A stretch of 64,000 nucleotides of DNA from Haemaphysalis longicornis (taxonomy: Eukaryota > Arthropoda > Arachnida > Ixodida > Ixodidae): assembly GCA_013339765.2 (NCBI GenBank), contig CM023450.1, positions 100,977,920-101,041,919 of the forward strand, read 5' to 3'. The position numbers were made by a program, and so were the translations under genes. The notes beneath the pieces were generated by a model. It did no database searches. It had not been told where the DNA came from and saw nothing but the letters and a program-made list of their open reading frames with translations. Shown one piece after another: positions 1 to 11,148 of the stretch (positions are counted from its first letter, which is position 1; each line of letters opens with the position of its first letter).

Positions 1-259
1 CCCCAAAATTTCTACATCCAGGTTTTCCCCTTAGTATTCCTGCTTATTTACGTTACCTTTTGTATTTTTACTGCTTCATGCAGACCCACACATGCCAGTT
101 CAAGATAACACTATTCTAAAACTTCATTTCGTATATTTACAGTCTTATGAGACTTAAGATGGTTTTGTACTGTCTGCATTGTAAAAGGGAAACGTAAAAA
201 TTCTGCGCACATTTTAATCTCTGAATATGGACTAACAGAACGTTAGCACGGACTATTTT

Positions 260-908
260 TTAAAGAGGAGGAGGAGGAAATAGCTTTATTGTCAGAGGGG
301 GCATGAATGCCCTGGTGGGCAACGGGGCACTGAAAACTTCTGAAGGTGTGTCAAGTCTCTCCCGGGCGGCGGTGTGAGCCGTGTGGTTGCCATGGGCCTC
401 AGGCGTGTGTCCCGGGGACCAGACGATGCGGATGGCGATGCCTTCCAGTTGAAGGTCTCGGATGGCTATACGTGGACGTATAATTAGGTGCAAATGTTCT
501 GTTCAATGCTTCAAGGGCGACGTGGGAATCCGTAATGATGCGATATTTCCGGGCTGAGAGAGAGTCACAATGTTCGCGGATGGAGTGGACAGCGCCCAAA
601 ACACCCATGAGTTCAGCCTCTCCAGCTAGGCCATATGTATTGGATATCTTCCGGGAACCGTTTAGCAAGGGGGCTTCCGAAGATGTCCATGCGATCGCAG
701 CCTCATTGCTGCGCACGGCGGCGTCCGTGAAGGTGCCGACTTCGTTCTCCATCATGTCGTTCTGGATGGTACGAACCTGTAACTCGCGGGCTGTCGCCTG
801 CCGCCGAGGTATAGGGTGGCGCCGAGGTATGCCAATCGCAGGGCGCTCCCAGGGTGGAAGGGACAGTGGGTAACGAGTGGGGGAAAACGCAGAGAGGTTT
901 GCCGACAT
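260..908 (-). pseudogene. LINE RNase H domain relic
   Basis: This is a broken ribonuclease H domain from a non-LTR retrotransposon, the part that removes RNA from RNA/DNA hybrids during copying. Read on the minus strand it shows the first catalytic strand (FTDAAV), the conserved glutamate region (EAELMGVLGAV), the second aspartate (ITDSHVAL) and, after a frameshift near 480-490, the end of the domain (WSPGHTPEAHGNHTAHTAAR). The aspartate expected in the last motif is replaced by histidine, so the fossil cannot be active. No reverse transcriptase is attached. A C-terminal LINE zinc-knuckle piece lies at 1158-1361 but on the wrong side for one intact element, so the two are separate or rearranged fragments. 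Confidence 0.75.
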
Positions 909-1157
909 GAGTTCGCCGACATGCTACTCTGCTGGGCGAGGACGAGAGAGGAAAAGGTAGTGGGTGTAGCAGCAGAAGAGAAAAAAGTAAAAAAAAATGC
1001 AGTACTGCTTCAGGGAATTGAGTTAAAAATTTCTTGAAATGACAGGAAGACAACAACGTCGAACACACACCAATGCCCTGGATAAACTCGAATAGTGCCG
1101 ACAGAGCTTTGCGTTGAGCAGAGGGAGAGGGTCATGCTCCAAGTAATATTCTCAGTG

Positions 1158-1361
1158 TTATTGGTCCAGTGTGGAGACAATGACTTTTAGGCTGTAAACG
1201 ACACCGTGATTCGGCATAAGCAGAGCACTCAAGAAATATATTTGTTCGACTGTTTCACTTGGGCCACAATTATCACAATATGGGCTTGATGTCTGGCCTG
1301 TCCGATGTAGGTACGAGTTTGATAATGCTGCGTTGAGAAGGAGCCTATGGAGTAACGTCAC
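1158..1361 (-). pseudogene. LINE C-terminal zinc-knuckle fragment
   Basis: The minus-strand reading has the layout of the tail that follows RNase H in tick LINE polyproteins: a leucine/arginine-rich segment (LLLNAALSNSYLHRTGQ), then a CxxC knuckle (YCDNCG) and an ETVEQIYF helix start. The final His/Cys ligands are not seen, so it is decayed. It lies upstream of the RNase H relic in transcription direction, opposite to the usual order. Confidence 0.55.
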
Positions 1362-1659
1362 CAGTCGGCGGGGTATGTGTAAACATTTCGATACATTCCG
1401 TTAAATGCCTTAAAGGAGCCATGAAGACAAGTACAATTTTGGTTCATTAAAGAGACTTCTTTGTCCCGATAACAACAGTACCAATTCTGTCACAAATTTT
1501 GAAGAAATAGTTCAGATATTAAAGCGAACATAATCCAGTGGCGACTGCTAAGCCACACCCCGGCAGTTTCTCTATGACGTCACAGAACCTTGTGGGTGCG
1601 ATTGGTGGCCGCCGAACTAGTCCATCGCTAAGGCATACCACCGGTAAGATTGCACGAGG

Positions 1660-2640
1660 CCTTTACTTCCGTTTGATCGCATCACTTAACGATAACGTGC
1701 CGCTAGCACACTGGTAACTACGTTTTAATAGCAGAGCCGTTTGAGCTTTCTTCTGTCCGTGCAGATCGTTAACAGGAAATTCCGCTTGGCGAAGTGGGTA
1801 AAGGGCAGATGCTAGGCCAAGAAGAGAGTAGGCAAAGTGGCGAAGATGCAAGGAGCCCATTACTGGTGTTGGGAGTGCACACCTCATGAAAAAAATTGCC
1901 CACGAATCTGCTGCTTTCGTTGCAAATGCAGACAAAGCCGATAGTCTTTCGTCGACGTTTCCAAGTAAATGCCTCTCTTTGCCTTTCCCGCTCACCCTCA
2001 TGCTGTTCTCGTCCGTCGCGGTCCTCCCAAGATAACACGCTAGAGGTTTGCTCGAGTCAATTTAAATTTACCGCGTTCTACTCCTCCAGGCTGGGTGTCT
2101 CGATGCCAGCGCTGCCGTACGGCGGAGACGCGCGTGATTCGAGGCAACCTACTACAATGTTTATAAAACCACGTTGCCCTGCAACACGTGCATTCCAAGT
2201 GTAACGTGGAACCTATCGAGTGGAACTTTTAGTTACTGTTGCCGCTTAACTTCTCAAATTTCCACTCGAAGCTATAGTGGCGCTGGCAACAGCAGGCGAC
2301 GGTTTTTTGCCGTTGATGTAGTATTTCATTTGCTATCGCAAATATCATGTACTGATTGTCCGCTCACATTTCCATAATGTCTTGTTCTTGTTCAACAATG
2401 TTGACAAGTATGAAGATTGCTACCGGACGTAGACGTTTATATTTGGCTGTGGGTATATAGAACTATTGCGCAGATTCACTTTGGCCGGGTGGCTGAATCG
2501 AGTCACAGACAAATGCAGACAGACAGACCAACATTTCTGCGTTTAATAGCCCAACAAAGACTATCGTCTTTAAAAAAACGCTTCCCGGGGTCGGAATCGA
2601 ACCTGGGCCCCTCACGTTAGGAAACTGGCGTCAATTCGAT
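1660..2640. repeat. Long dispersed repeat, copy 1 (tRNA-like end)
   Basis: About 0.9 kb whose reverse complement recurs, diverged, at 44080-44980. Shared landmarks include a block containing AGACTATCGTCTTT, the string CTTTCGTCGACATTTGCA (or close variants) and a tRNA-like B box on the minus strand near 2590-2605 (GGTTCGATTCCGACC). The order of landmarks is kept, so the two are one repeat family in opposite orientations. The class is unknown; the tRNA-like end suggests a SINE-type or composite element. No coding region is visible. Confidence 0.55.
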
Positions 2641-5600
2641 TGCGCTCTCATCGCATCCGAGGCGCACAGCATTTCCTTGGGTTCGTAGCACGGGCACTGG
2701 GTTTGTACTTTGGCTGAGTTTACGTGGAATTTGGCTTCGGACTTCGGTAGTTTCAATTTTGGGCTTTAGAAGGGTGGATTGTGGTCTGATTTAAGTCATT
2801 TTTCATGGAGGAAGCTTCGATTTTTACCCATGTTCCTCTTAAGAAACGGGCAGACATAAGAACAGTGACGTTAAAACTATGGAAGACCACCAGCTCTGCT
2901 GCTTCCTCAGACTTCGTATTTCAATTGCAAAGGTGGCTCATTTTTTTGTTGTTGTTGTGCTGGCCTCAACCGCGCCAGTCGTGCTTATATACGTCCCCGT
3001 AGCGAGAAATTTGTTTATTTATTCATTATTTATTAGGTTTCTCCGGTTTAAAAAAAACCTTATTTCATTACTGGAATTGAGATGACTGAGTTACCAAGAG
3101 TTATTTCAAATTGAACAAGGGTATATATTTTTTTCTTCATGGCTACTTTAAAGCCACAGCATCACTGTGGATGCTGTGGCTTTCTAGATCACCATAACGC
3201 TGCTTCTATTTGCTACTTCCCTGTTATTTTTGTCCGTCTTCGCTGACGACAGTCGTGCCATCATTGTCTTTTCTGGGTGTATGGGTGTTTTATTCACAAT
3301 TCGCCCTTTTTTTCGTATTTCTTGTTGAAGACGTCTGGCAAGACAGTTGAGAAACGAGGGCTTGTGCACTATTTTGTCAATCTGATATAGCGTCAGCATA
3401 AGGTACCCTCATGAACTGCACGTAGTCAATGGGACTTTCGCATGCAGGTTGCCCCGCCATCTTCGTGACCATCAGCGCTGTGCTCCGTGCCGTGCGTGTC
3501 GGCAACGCGTAAGTTGGCCTCTCCTGAATTGCCGCCATTTTTAACTCTGAGTGATACAATACGCTCCATCTTTTGGTGTTTTGGGCGTCGAATTTTGCCA
3601 AACAATTTTCTCAGAAGTTTTTTTCATTCGATCATTTTAACGAGTATCCATCCAGCCATCTTGCAGTTGTGTAATGTGTTGTCTGATTAATTATTTCGTG
3701 CTTGTTTTCTTTTTTTTTTTTTTTGCAGAGACGACTCCAGGCAAGTGCAAAATAACAGCAAATTAGGAATGTGCGTGCTTGCCTGGCTTGTGCACGGTGC
3801 TTGGCTTGCATGCGCAAGGCTTGGGTGGTTCTTAAGTCGCTCTGCACGGAAAACGTTGAAGGGAGTAAACCCTTGAAATGAGAAGGTAAAACGAAATGCT
3901 AGCTGAATGGTACGTCCTCTCTTTTTTTTTTTTTTTGATTGATTTATTTTGATGCAATACTTTCATGAGATGCTTGTATGGAATGTTTGGAGAGTTCAAC
4001 AGACATGGCCTTCTCCCGTCAGCCTGAGCTCCGCGGTGCCGACCTGTTGGATTACTTATTAGCTTGCTTAATGAGGAGGGGTATGACACGCCAACAAGAG
4101 CGCGAATTTCACTTGCGTCTTTCGGTGACACGACGGAGAAAAGTCATGGTACCAGCAGGTGACCCCGTTTGCAAAGAGTCGGTAGTGTACAGAGTTACAG
4201 TAAAAAGTTCCTATCCCCGAAAGGAAAAAGAAACATGAATCGCTTAGCTTTTAAGCGCCCCGAACAGGAACTGGCGCAAGCCATTTGACATGTTTCTGGC
4301 TTAAAATATCTCGTTTGGACCAGAGGGTTAAGCTTTTGCTTTCAATTATTTGTAGCCTAAAAATCTTTCGCCTTGCACAGATTTCCTTGACCAGCAGCGA
4401 ACGTGGATAGACTATAGCGAAGCTTCCAGGAACGCTCATATGTGTGAAATGTGGCTGCTCACTCGAGCCACTGTGTCGGCCGTCTTAGTGTTTAAGTACG
4501 CTTTCGGCACGGATCATAAAATTAACCAACAATGACGTCACATCCGAGAAAAATATGATGTCATAGCTACTTGCTGCTAAATTTGCTTTGTCTAAAGCGA
4601 CGTTCGTGTCGACACGTACGCATGCGCGACGACCCCGCGTACAAGGAGGCCTCTATGAGGGACGCTTTGGTTCCCAAGCGGGAGTATTGTGAATCGTTGC
4701 GAAAATCGCCTTCCATCGAATTAAAAGATTGTCGAACACGCGGTTCAGACAAGCAGGCTATATCTGCATGGGAACAGCCGATAGATTACTGGCCTGAACA
4801 AACGGGTTCTGCAAGAGAGAGAGCAAAGCAAACGGAAAGGCGGGGAGGTTATCCAGGCTTAGAGCCCCGATTGCTACTCGAAACTGGGGAAGGAGTGTCC
4901 AGGGGATGAAAGAGAGGGCAGGGAAAAAATGAGGGAATAGGAGCGGGGCCGCGCACACACTTTAGTCCCTTTGCGGGCACTATAGTCTTTCAGCTGAGCC
5001 TGTGTCCTTCATAAAACGCAAAAGGGCGTTTGTTGCCTTCTGCGAAGTTGATTGTAGGGGTCGCTGTCCTAGAATAGCCTCCTGTGAACGGTTGATTGCC
5101 CAATCGGTTGAGCTCGGCGGCCACAACACGTCTTTCTTATGAATACTGGCGGCAACGACACAGCCCATGTTCGATTCCCCTCGTGTCATTTTCGGGTTCT
5201 GCAAGGGCTTCCGCCAAATTTATGCGGACGTCGCAGATTATCCGGCCATAATAGCAGTTCCACATGTAGCGGTGGCTGGCTCCATGGGCGGCATTTTAAA
5301 CTCACCCTCAGCCCGCACCCGTAAGAACACGAAAGCGCAAGGGTGTGCAATAGCCCTCGCCGTCGGCTTGCGCCCCCGAAAAAACGCCATAATTATCATA
5401 TACAACTCAGAAGAATCATTTCTGAACTGCGCGCAAGGGCAACCATCTCCTCCACCGCCAATCACACGTTTCCCCGTAAATAACAGACCTCATTAGTGCG
5501 CTTCATCTGGACATAAAGGTATAGGTTCACCCTCGCAGGTAGGTCACCCAGGGATAAGGCGCGATAGCTGACGCCCCACGCACCAGCCGAAAGCTACCAA

Positions 5601-5966
5601 AATCCGAACAGAGCAGAAAGAATCCCACTCAAATGTACAGATATACCGCAACACTACTGGCTATACAATACGACCCTCTCCTTACCATATGCACCCGCCA
5701 AACAAACTCGTGAACACGCGTTTTGGGATTATGCAATTATCTCAAAACTCCATTATACCAAAAACTCCAAAAGTCCATGCTCCACCGTAAGAGTACAACA
5801 CCCCAAGCCTTTACTGCTCCAAGTGGGAACGAAACCAAGCCAACCTTCCAGACAAAACACCTTTTCTGGTCATTGAGTAAAAGGCGAGGGGGGAGGGTGG
5901 GGGATGGGAGTGTGGGAGAAAGCGGTGTGTTTAAAACAACGACGGTCATTCAAGGGCAGAGGTGAG
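2641..5966. other. Non-coding stretch with a small hairpin
   Basis: No convincing exon, RNA gene or transposon protein was recognised in either strand. The only clear structure is a 14-bp perfect stem at 3150-3163 / 3170-3183 (AAAGCCACAGCATC) with a 6-nt loop. Homopolymer T runs occur near 3710 and 3925. The short open frames look random. Confidence 0.5.
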
Positions 5967-6597
5967 TTATACCGCTATCACGCGGCAGATCTAATGACAT
6001 TTAGAGCAAATGTCATTCGCTCTAAATGTCATCATTCCGGCGCTAGACGAGAATACCGAATGACATTTGAGGCGAATGACATTTGGCGCCTACCTGAGGT
6101 TCGGAGCAGCCAGATGAGTAGCCAGATGAGATGAGAGAAGGAATTTCAGTAATGGACCGAAGAAGACTGTTTCTAAAAACTGTTAGTAAACCTATATTTT
6201 CCCCTTCATGTTGTCTTTCAAATATAGAAATACAAACGAGTACTAACGAAAAAGAAAATCTCGTCCCCAGTGCAGGTGCTACCATAATACGGATTTTTTT
6301 CGGACTTGTATTGGCTTGTTATGTGTACTGATGTCGCCTAAACCGATGATTTTCTTATTTTTATTTTGATAATAATTCTACGTTCTGGGTTATTTTTTTA
6401 AATAATATGTAAGAAAACATTGTAAATGCACTTGAAACATAATTTTTCGGTTTTGAGAGCTTGCTAATTGTCACCGCTATCACTATCAAATGATATTTGT
6501 TTCGCCGTGTAGACCCGCACAGCCAAACCGAATGTCATTAACAGCTAATGTCATTCACTTTGAATGACATTATATTTGCCGTGTGAAAGGGGTATTA
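5967..6597. mobile_element. Foldback MITE with TGACATT palindromes
   Basis: The two ends are diverged inverted copies: the left end reads TACCGCTATCACGCGGCAGA and the right end, reverse-complemented, TACCCCTTTCACACGGCAAA. Both ends carry tandem, inverted copies of AATGACATT / AATGTCATT that fold on themselves. There is no open frame of transposase type inside. It is most simply a non-autonomous DNA transposon; the superfamily was not determined, and the exact target duplication is unclear. Confidence 0.6.
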
Positions 6598-7323
6598 GTC
6601 GCGTAATGTTGTTCGGCATCAATTTTTACCAAAACGTAGCCGGAAAACATAGCTGTTAAAAGCTTGGGAGATCTAGGTCGAGTGTTTAAACCTCACGGAG
6701 AACAAAATTCGATGGCGGCAATTGCTTCAGGAGAGCCTTCCGTGTCCCCCTTTTCTTCCAGGAAGTATGAACTAAAACGCGTTGCGTCCATCTGCGCCCG
6801 AGTGCATCCCTATTCCAATATAGAACTGCGCGCTCAAATTCCTAGAAATTACTTTTTCTTCAGACCGAATCATACCAGGAAGTAGTCGTGAGCTCACACT
6901 TAACCACATGATGTCATCAGTTTCGGCTCCGTAGTTTAAATGGAATCGTTAAAACGTTATTTCGCGAAACCCTGCCGTGAAGTGTTATTTTATTGCTTTC
7001 GTTCGGCTTCCCACTGCTCCATGAAACCCATCGGTCAAATCACCTGCGAAATACCTTAAAAAAGTAGCCCGAATGTCGAAAAATTAGGCGTCCTCTATAA
7101 GCAGAAACCGGTCTAATTTGCAAACATAGTATTATTTTGCTTTGCGAGCTTTCCTCACCTAAACGACTGCAGCCTTCCTGCCATTTCACCTCAGCTCGAA
7201 CGCAATTTTCAGTTTTGCAATCGAGCAGAAACCAGCTGAGCAGCGTCCTCACAACGCACAGTTAGAAATGATTGCATGGTTGCATGAGAATGCTTTTTGT
7301 TATAATGACGTGTGCAATTAGTT

Positions 7324-7745
7324 TAGAGGGCCCCTGCAACACTTTTCTCAACTTTTTTCGAAATTGTAAAGGCTTGCAAAGCGCAGACAGCCAACACATA
7401 CAGTACAAAATTACTGCTCTGTGCCCATCAGATAACTTGTGAACAGGCTCGAGCGATTTTTCTCTCTTTCCCAGTCTTGACGTTCTTCGATGGCTCGAAT
7501 TACGACACTAAGGCCATATAGCGGCTGTTGACCGGTTTTCCTTTAGTTTGCAGCAAAGAACGCTTCTCGATAGCAACATCAAAAAAGAGCCACAACAACA
7601 AAGCAGAAATGCAAGGCGTATCTCGTACGACGAGCAAATCACCCAGTGGCGCTCCGTGCTGGCGATAATTATAGCTTTCTCAGTGGTTCCAGACGCGAAG
7701 GAAAGAGTGAAAGCGCCTACCGAAAGTGTTGCAGGGTCCCTTTAA
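7324..7745. mobile_element. Small MITE, TTAA-like flanks
   Basis: Terminal inverted repeats of about 18-20 bp: left GAGGGCCCCTGCAACACTTT, right (reverse complement) AAGGGACCCTGCAACACTTT. The right flank is TTTAA and the left flank TTTAG, suggesting a decayed TTAA target and hence a piggyBac-type MITE, although this is tentative. It ends about 200 bp before the first receptor exon and encodes nothing recognisable. Confidence 0.5.
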
Positions 7746-7944
7746 GTTGTAAGCGGCAGGCAGATTCTCGTGGTCTACCGCTTGACTAGCGTTTGTGAGC
7801 ATGGTTGCAGTTTCTGGACACTGGCCTATTTTTGTACGGCTGCCGATTGCCTGTCCGCTATCGCGTTCGCATGCATTCCCGCCCACCAATCATCACGCGT
7901 GGAAACCACCCGCGTCACGAGTTCGCTTCCTGTGCGTAACGCAG

Positions 7945-8011
7945 CTGCTGGATGGACAACGTGGAAGGCTACAACTGGATCACGCTGGCTCCGGGCCTCT
8001 TCTGCCTGTTC
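7945..8011 (+). CDS. Class B GPCR exon: ECL2 and start of TM5
   Basis: The exon begins after GTAACGCAG and ends at the donor GTGAGT. In the frame imposed by the next exon it reads CWMDNVEGYNWITLAPGLFC plus LF. The CW pair is the conserved Cys-Trp of the second extracellular loop of class B receptors, where the Cys makes the disulphide to TM3, and the aromatic WI..AP segment leads into TM5. One base precedes the TGC codon, so the upstream intron is phase 2; the downstream intron is phase 0. No methionine start is expected. The exon is only 67 nt and in none of the long open frames, but phase, motif and splice sites agree. A Tigger-like transposon begins 19 bp after its last base. Confidence 0.8.
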
Positions 8012-8129
8012 GTGAGTGTCTTTGTCTGTACAGAAGAATCTCGATAAACAGAAATCGCTTAAACGGAATTGCCGCTTAAACGGAACTGTAGCGTGTAAAC
8101 TGGTTGCTTTTGTATTCAGATAAAGTAAA

Positions 8130-8768
8130 AAATTGTGGTTGATCCCTATTACATCGGAATCGGTAAAACACGAAAGTGGAATGGGCCTTCACAGGAGCAG
8201 TTGAATGTTAAAGGAACCTACTTCATGAGCGAACGGTTCACGAGCCTGACCCTACCAGACGAAGTGACGCCGACACGCAAGAAGTAAAAAAAAATAACCG
8301 GTTTATTCCGGGACAACACAACCAAAAATGACATGCATAACAACAGCAGCTTGAAACACATAACGGTCATGGGAACAACGCGACAGCGCAGGGTGCCTCA
8401 ATTCACGTGCGTCCCCCGTACACGAAGGCGCTGGCATCGAGTCGCCAACTGTCGGCGCTCATTAGCGTCATGATGCGCTACTTTGCTTCGCCTCTCCTAG
8501 ATGGCAGCATCATCTGAGTGAATCATAGGGAAGGACATGAGGCGCGTTCGTAGAGCTACTCACGTCTCTGTTCATAGCGCAGATAATAAAGGAAAACGTT
8601 TATAGCGCAGTGGGCAGAGCGCCACGTACCTCCCGTTGTGAAGGGAGGCGAGAGAGTTCGTGGGCTCGAATCCGGGTGCCGCAGCGTTAATGGCACTTTT
8701 TCTGACGTCGTCACTTCCGCGCCACTGAGATCTTGGTGTGCCTGGTGATAAAACCCTTTCGTGTTAAA
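8130..8768. repeat. Dispersed repeat with inverted CACTTTCGTG motifs, copy A
   Basis: It contains AAAACACGAAAGTG at 8165-8178 and the near-complement CCTTTCGTGTTAAAA at its right end. It has a tRNA-like segment (TATAGCGCAGTGGGCAGAGC near 8600, then GGGCTCGAATCC near 8664). Closest to copy D (58860-59525), sharing the block around GCGCTCATTAGCGTCATGAT. It interrupts the Tigger-like copy, which is continuous at this place in the second copy (near 37160). Confidence 0.7.
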
Positions 8769-8982
8769 AAAACCTTTCGTAATCTAAACTCAAATTTCCG
8801 ACTCACCGTGTAAACGGAACCGAAACTGGAACTTCTTGTCAAACCCATGGCCAGCAGCATCAGCTTTTTCCCGTTCCGGCTGTTTAGTTTCTGATTTCTC
8901 TTTTTAGCCTCGTTGGCCTCTACGCTTCATCTCGCTAGTCGTCAGCCGTGTTAGCGCAACGAACGCGACATCATAATTCTTA

Positions 8983-10669
8983 CCCCCGTATTCTGAATCC
9001 CTCCTCCACTCCATGTGTTTCCTCCACTCGGTCGAGTGCAGGATACGGCAACACCTCCACTCGAGGTCTCAACGTATTTCATAAACATGGTGAGGCCGAT
9101 CCTCCGAGATCCTCCATTTCGAGCGACCCTCGAGATCGCAGTTTGTGAGGGGAGAGCGAAAGGCATCTGGAGGCGAGGTTATTGCAAATTTCTATTCAAG
9201 ACATGAAAATACGCCTAAAAAATATAGCTTTATAACGTTTTTATTTTCTGTTGAAAAACTATATAGGTATTTTAAGAAATATTAGTTTCTGCGATTGAGC
9301 GGAGCACAAAAATGACATAAGCTAGGTGGTGACTAGAGATGGCTGTTTTTTGGTCTGGCCACACTGCGCACATACTTCGGTAGCAGACGATAAATCTGTT
9401 TTATTTTTGTGTAACGCTGCTCCCCGTATCTTTTCGTGTCTCCCGTTCTTTCTGATCTTATCGATCACTATGAGTTTCAGCGCCCCCACTCCGGATGACA
9501 GCCAAGATAACGATGTCCGCGGAAGGGCTGGTGGTGTAAGCGGTTTTGTTTTCTTGCGTGACGAGCCCATATTTTCGGCCGGAATTGCCGACGCAGTGAG
9601 CGCTTAATTCTTTGTTCTTTGCTGTTAACGCCACTATCCTGAGCTAAAAGCCCACATAATATTCAGATTACAAAGGATTGCGTTTGTAATTTGGATGGCA
9701 CCACGGTAAACCCGGTAGAAATGTTTGCATTCGACAGCACGAAAGCGCGAGGTAGCAGACGAGCACGAGGCGACGGGCACTTCGAGGGGGCGGAGCCTCG
9801 CAGAACGGGCGTACGCGAAGAAAAAGAAAAAAAGAAAACTGCGCTTTGGAGCAGACGAGACGCTCGCTCACTTCGCTACGGCGATCGTCTGCTTCATTAC
9901 GCACTGATAGCAGATCACGGTAGCCGTGCCATAGGTTAGTGTCAAACCTTCATTACAGAGTGATGACTTGCGGTACATGACAGCGACAACCTTGTCATTT
10001 GAGGATAAAGACAAGTCCGCACAGATATCTCGGAGCTCACCCGCCGTCGCAGGAAACATCACGGCGCTTCGAATTACGAGCTCCAACCAACGCCTGACGA
10101 CGCGGCTTGTCGGCGGCGAAACGTTGACGAAGGCACCCATCACAACTTGAAATGTCCCGGCGCCATAACATCGCAACGTAACCAGCAGCCGCAACGCAGG
10201 GAGCAGTGGGTGACCGCGGTTGCTGGCGTTTGGCTTGAAGGGTAGCCACCTCGGCAGCTCGAGCAGTGGTCGATTTGATAAAGCGGCACCGCGACACGAA
10301 TTCGCCCTTGCTGAAGTGCCAAAGCCCGTACCTCATGCGCTCTCATGGCAAATTCACGGTGCGAAATCCCCTAAACCTTCATTAAATACCTCGTCAATGC
10401 GGGATACATGCTCCGCGAACTCCGCGAAAGAGGCGCGCGAGCACAGCCGGCTCGAACCGAGAGGAGCGTAGGTGGCCATCTTGAAAATAGTACTGGAGGG
10501 CTGTTTCAAGGTAGCACAGACGACACCTTGGAGTGGCTCCTCCAAATCGTCGAGCGGCTCCTCCGTTGGAGTAGACACTCCAGTGGAGGTTACTTTATGA
10601 AACCGAAACTCGCTTGCAAGGGACTTCTCGAGCGGAGGCTCGAGTGAGGAGGGGCTCAGAATACGGGGG
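8983..10669 (-). mobile_element. PIF/Harbinger transposon, degenerate
   Basis: The ends are inverted: CCCCCGTATTCTGAATCCCT on the left and CCCCCGTATTCTGAGCCCCT as the complement of the right end. Both are followed by G/C-rich inverted sequence over about 100 bp. The target TTA is duplicated (8980-8982 and 10670-10672), the size and composition expected for PIF/Harbinger. A transposase remnant lies inside on the minus strand. The uninterrupted Tigger-like copy near 38035 (CTTGCTCTAGTC) shows the pre-insertion site. Confidence 0.85.
9868..10240 (-). pseudogene. Harbinger transposase N-terminal fragment
   Basis: On the minus strand the reading LLVTLRCYGAGTFQVVMGAF, followed by VNVSPPTSRVVRRWLELV, matches the helix-rich N-terminal region of HARBI1/PIF transposases (their usual form is L..LRFYATGSFQ..VGD..GVS..SVSR). 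That region precedes the DDE nuclease core. The DDE residues are not seen, so only about 110 residues of a roughly 350-residue enzyme survive. Neighbouring minus-strand frames between 10140 and 10336 may be more decayed N-terminal sequence. It sits inside the element with TTA target duplications, which independently supports the family. Confidence 0.75.
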
Positions 10670-11148
10670 TTAATCTAGTCGTTCGGTCACGGTTCAAGTC
10701 GCCGAGGTTACAGGGCTTAGCTCCCGCCGCCTCGTCCGTGCCATCGTGGTGCTATTCGTGCTTCATTACCGCGTTGCCATCTTCTAAAGTCAGTGGCTCG
10801 TAAGCACTCGCGAAGTCGAGGCCCGAGGCGTGCACACCATGCGCTCATGTTAGAAAAGAAAGGACACTATTCTTGACTTCGAAAGCGGCTGTTTGATGCA
10901 TTTTCATGCATTTTTTAGGACACAGAGACTAACTGTTGCCAAATAAACTTTGTGAATGTTGCACCTAAACCTCCTGTAGTTTTCTTGCTTTCTGAAAAAC
11001 TATCAGCTACATCCACCTTCCAAATCCTTCGTGTGTGTACGCTCATAAATTTGCACTTTTGCAAATCTCTCTCAGTAAACAGAACTCCTGTTAAATAGAA
11101 CTAATTTTTTCGGTCCCTTGAAGTTCCGTTTATCGATAGTCTACTGTA

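Larger units (their letters stand above)
8031..11146. mobile_element. Tigger-like transposon copy 1 (with nested insertions)
   Basis: Terminal inverted repeats: the left end is CAGAAGAATCTCGATAAACA and the right end, reverse-complemented, CAGTAGACTATCGATAAACG, each flanked by TA (8029-8030 and 11147-11148). CAGTA ends and a TA target are typical of pogo/Tigger (Tc1/mariner superfamily). A homologous copy lies at 37065-38525. The native sequence is non-coding, so this is a non-autonomous element. It has been interrupted twice: by a dispersed repeat (about 8130-8768) and by a Harbinger element (8983-10669). Confidence 0.85.
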
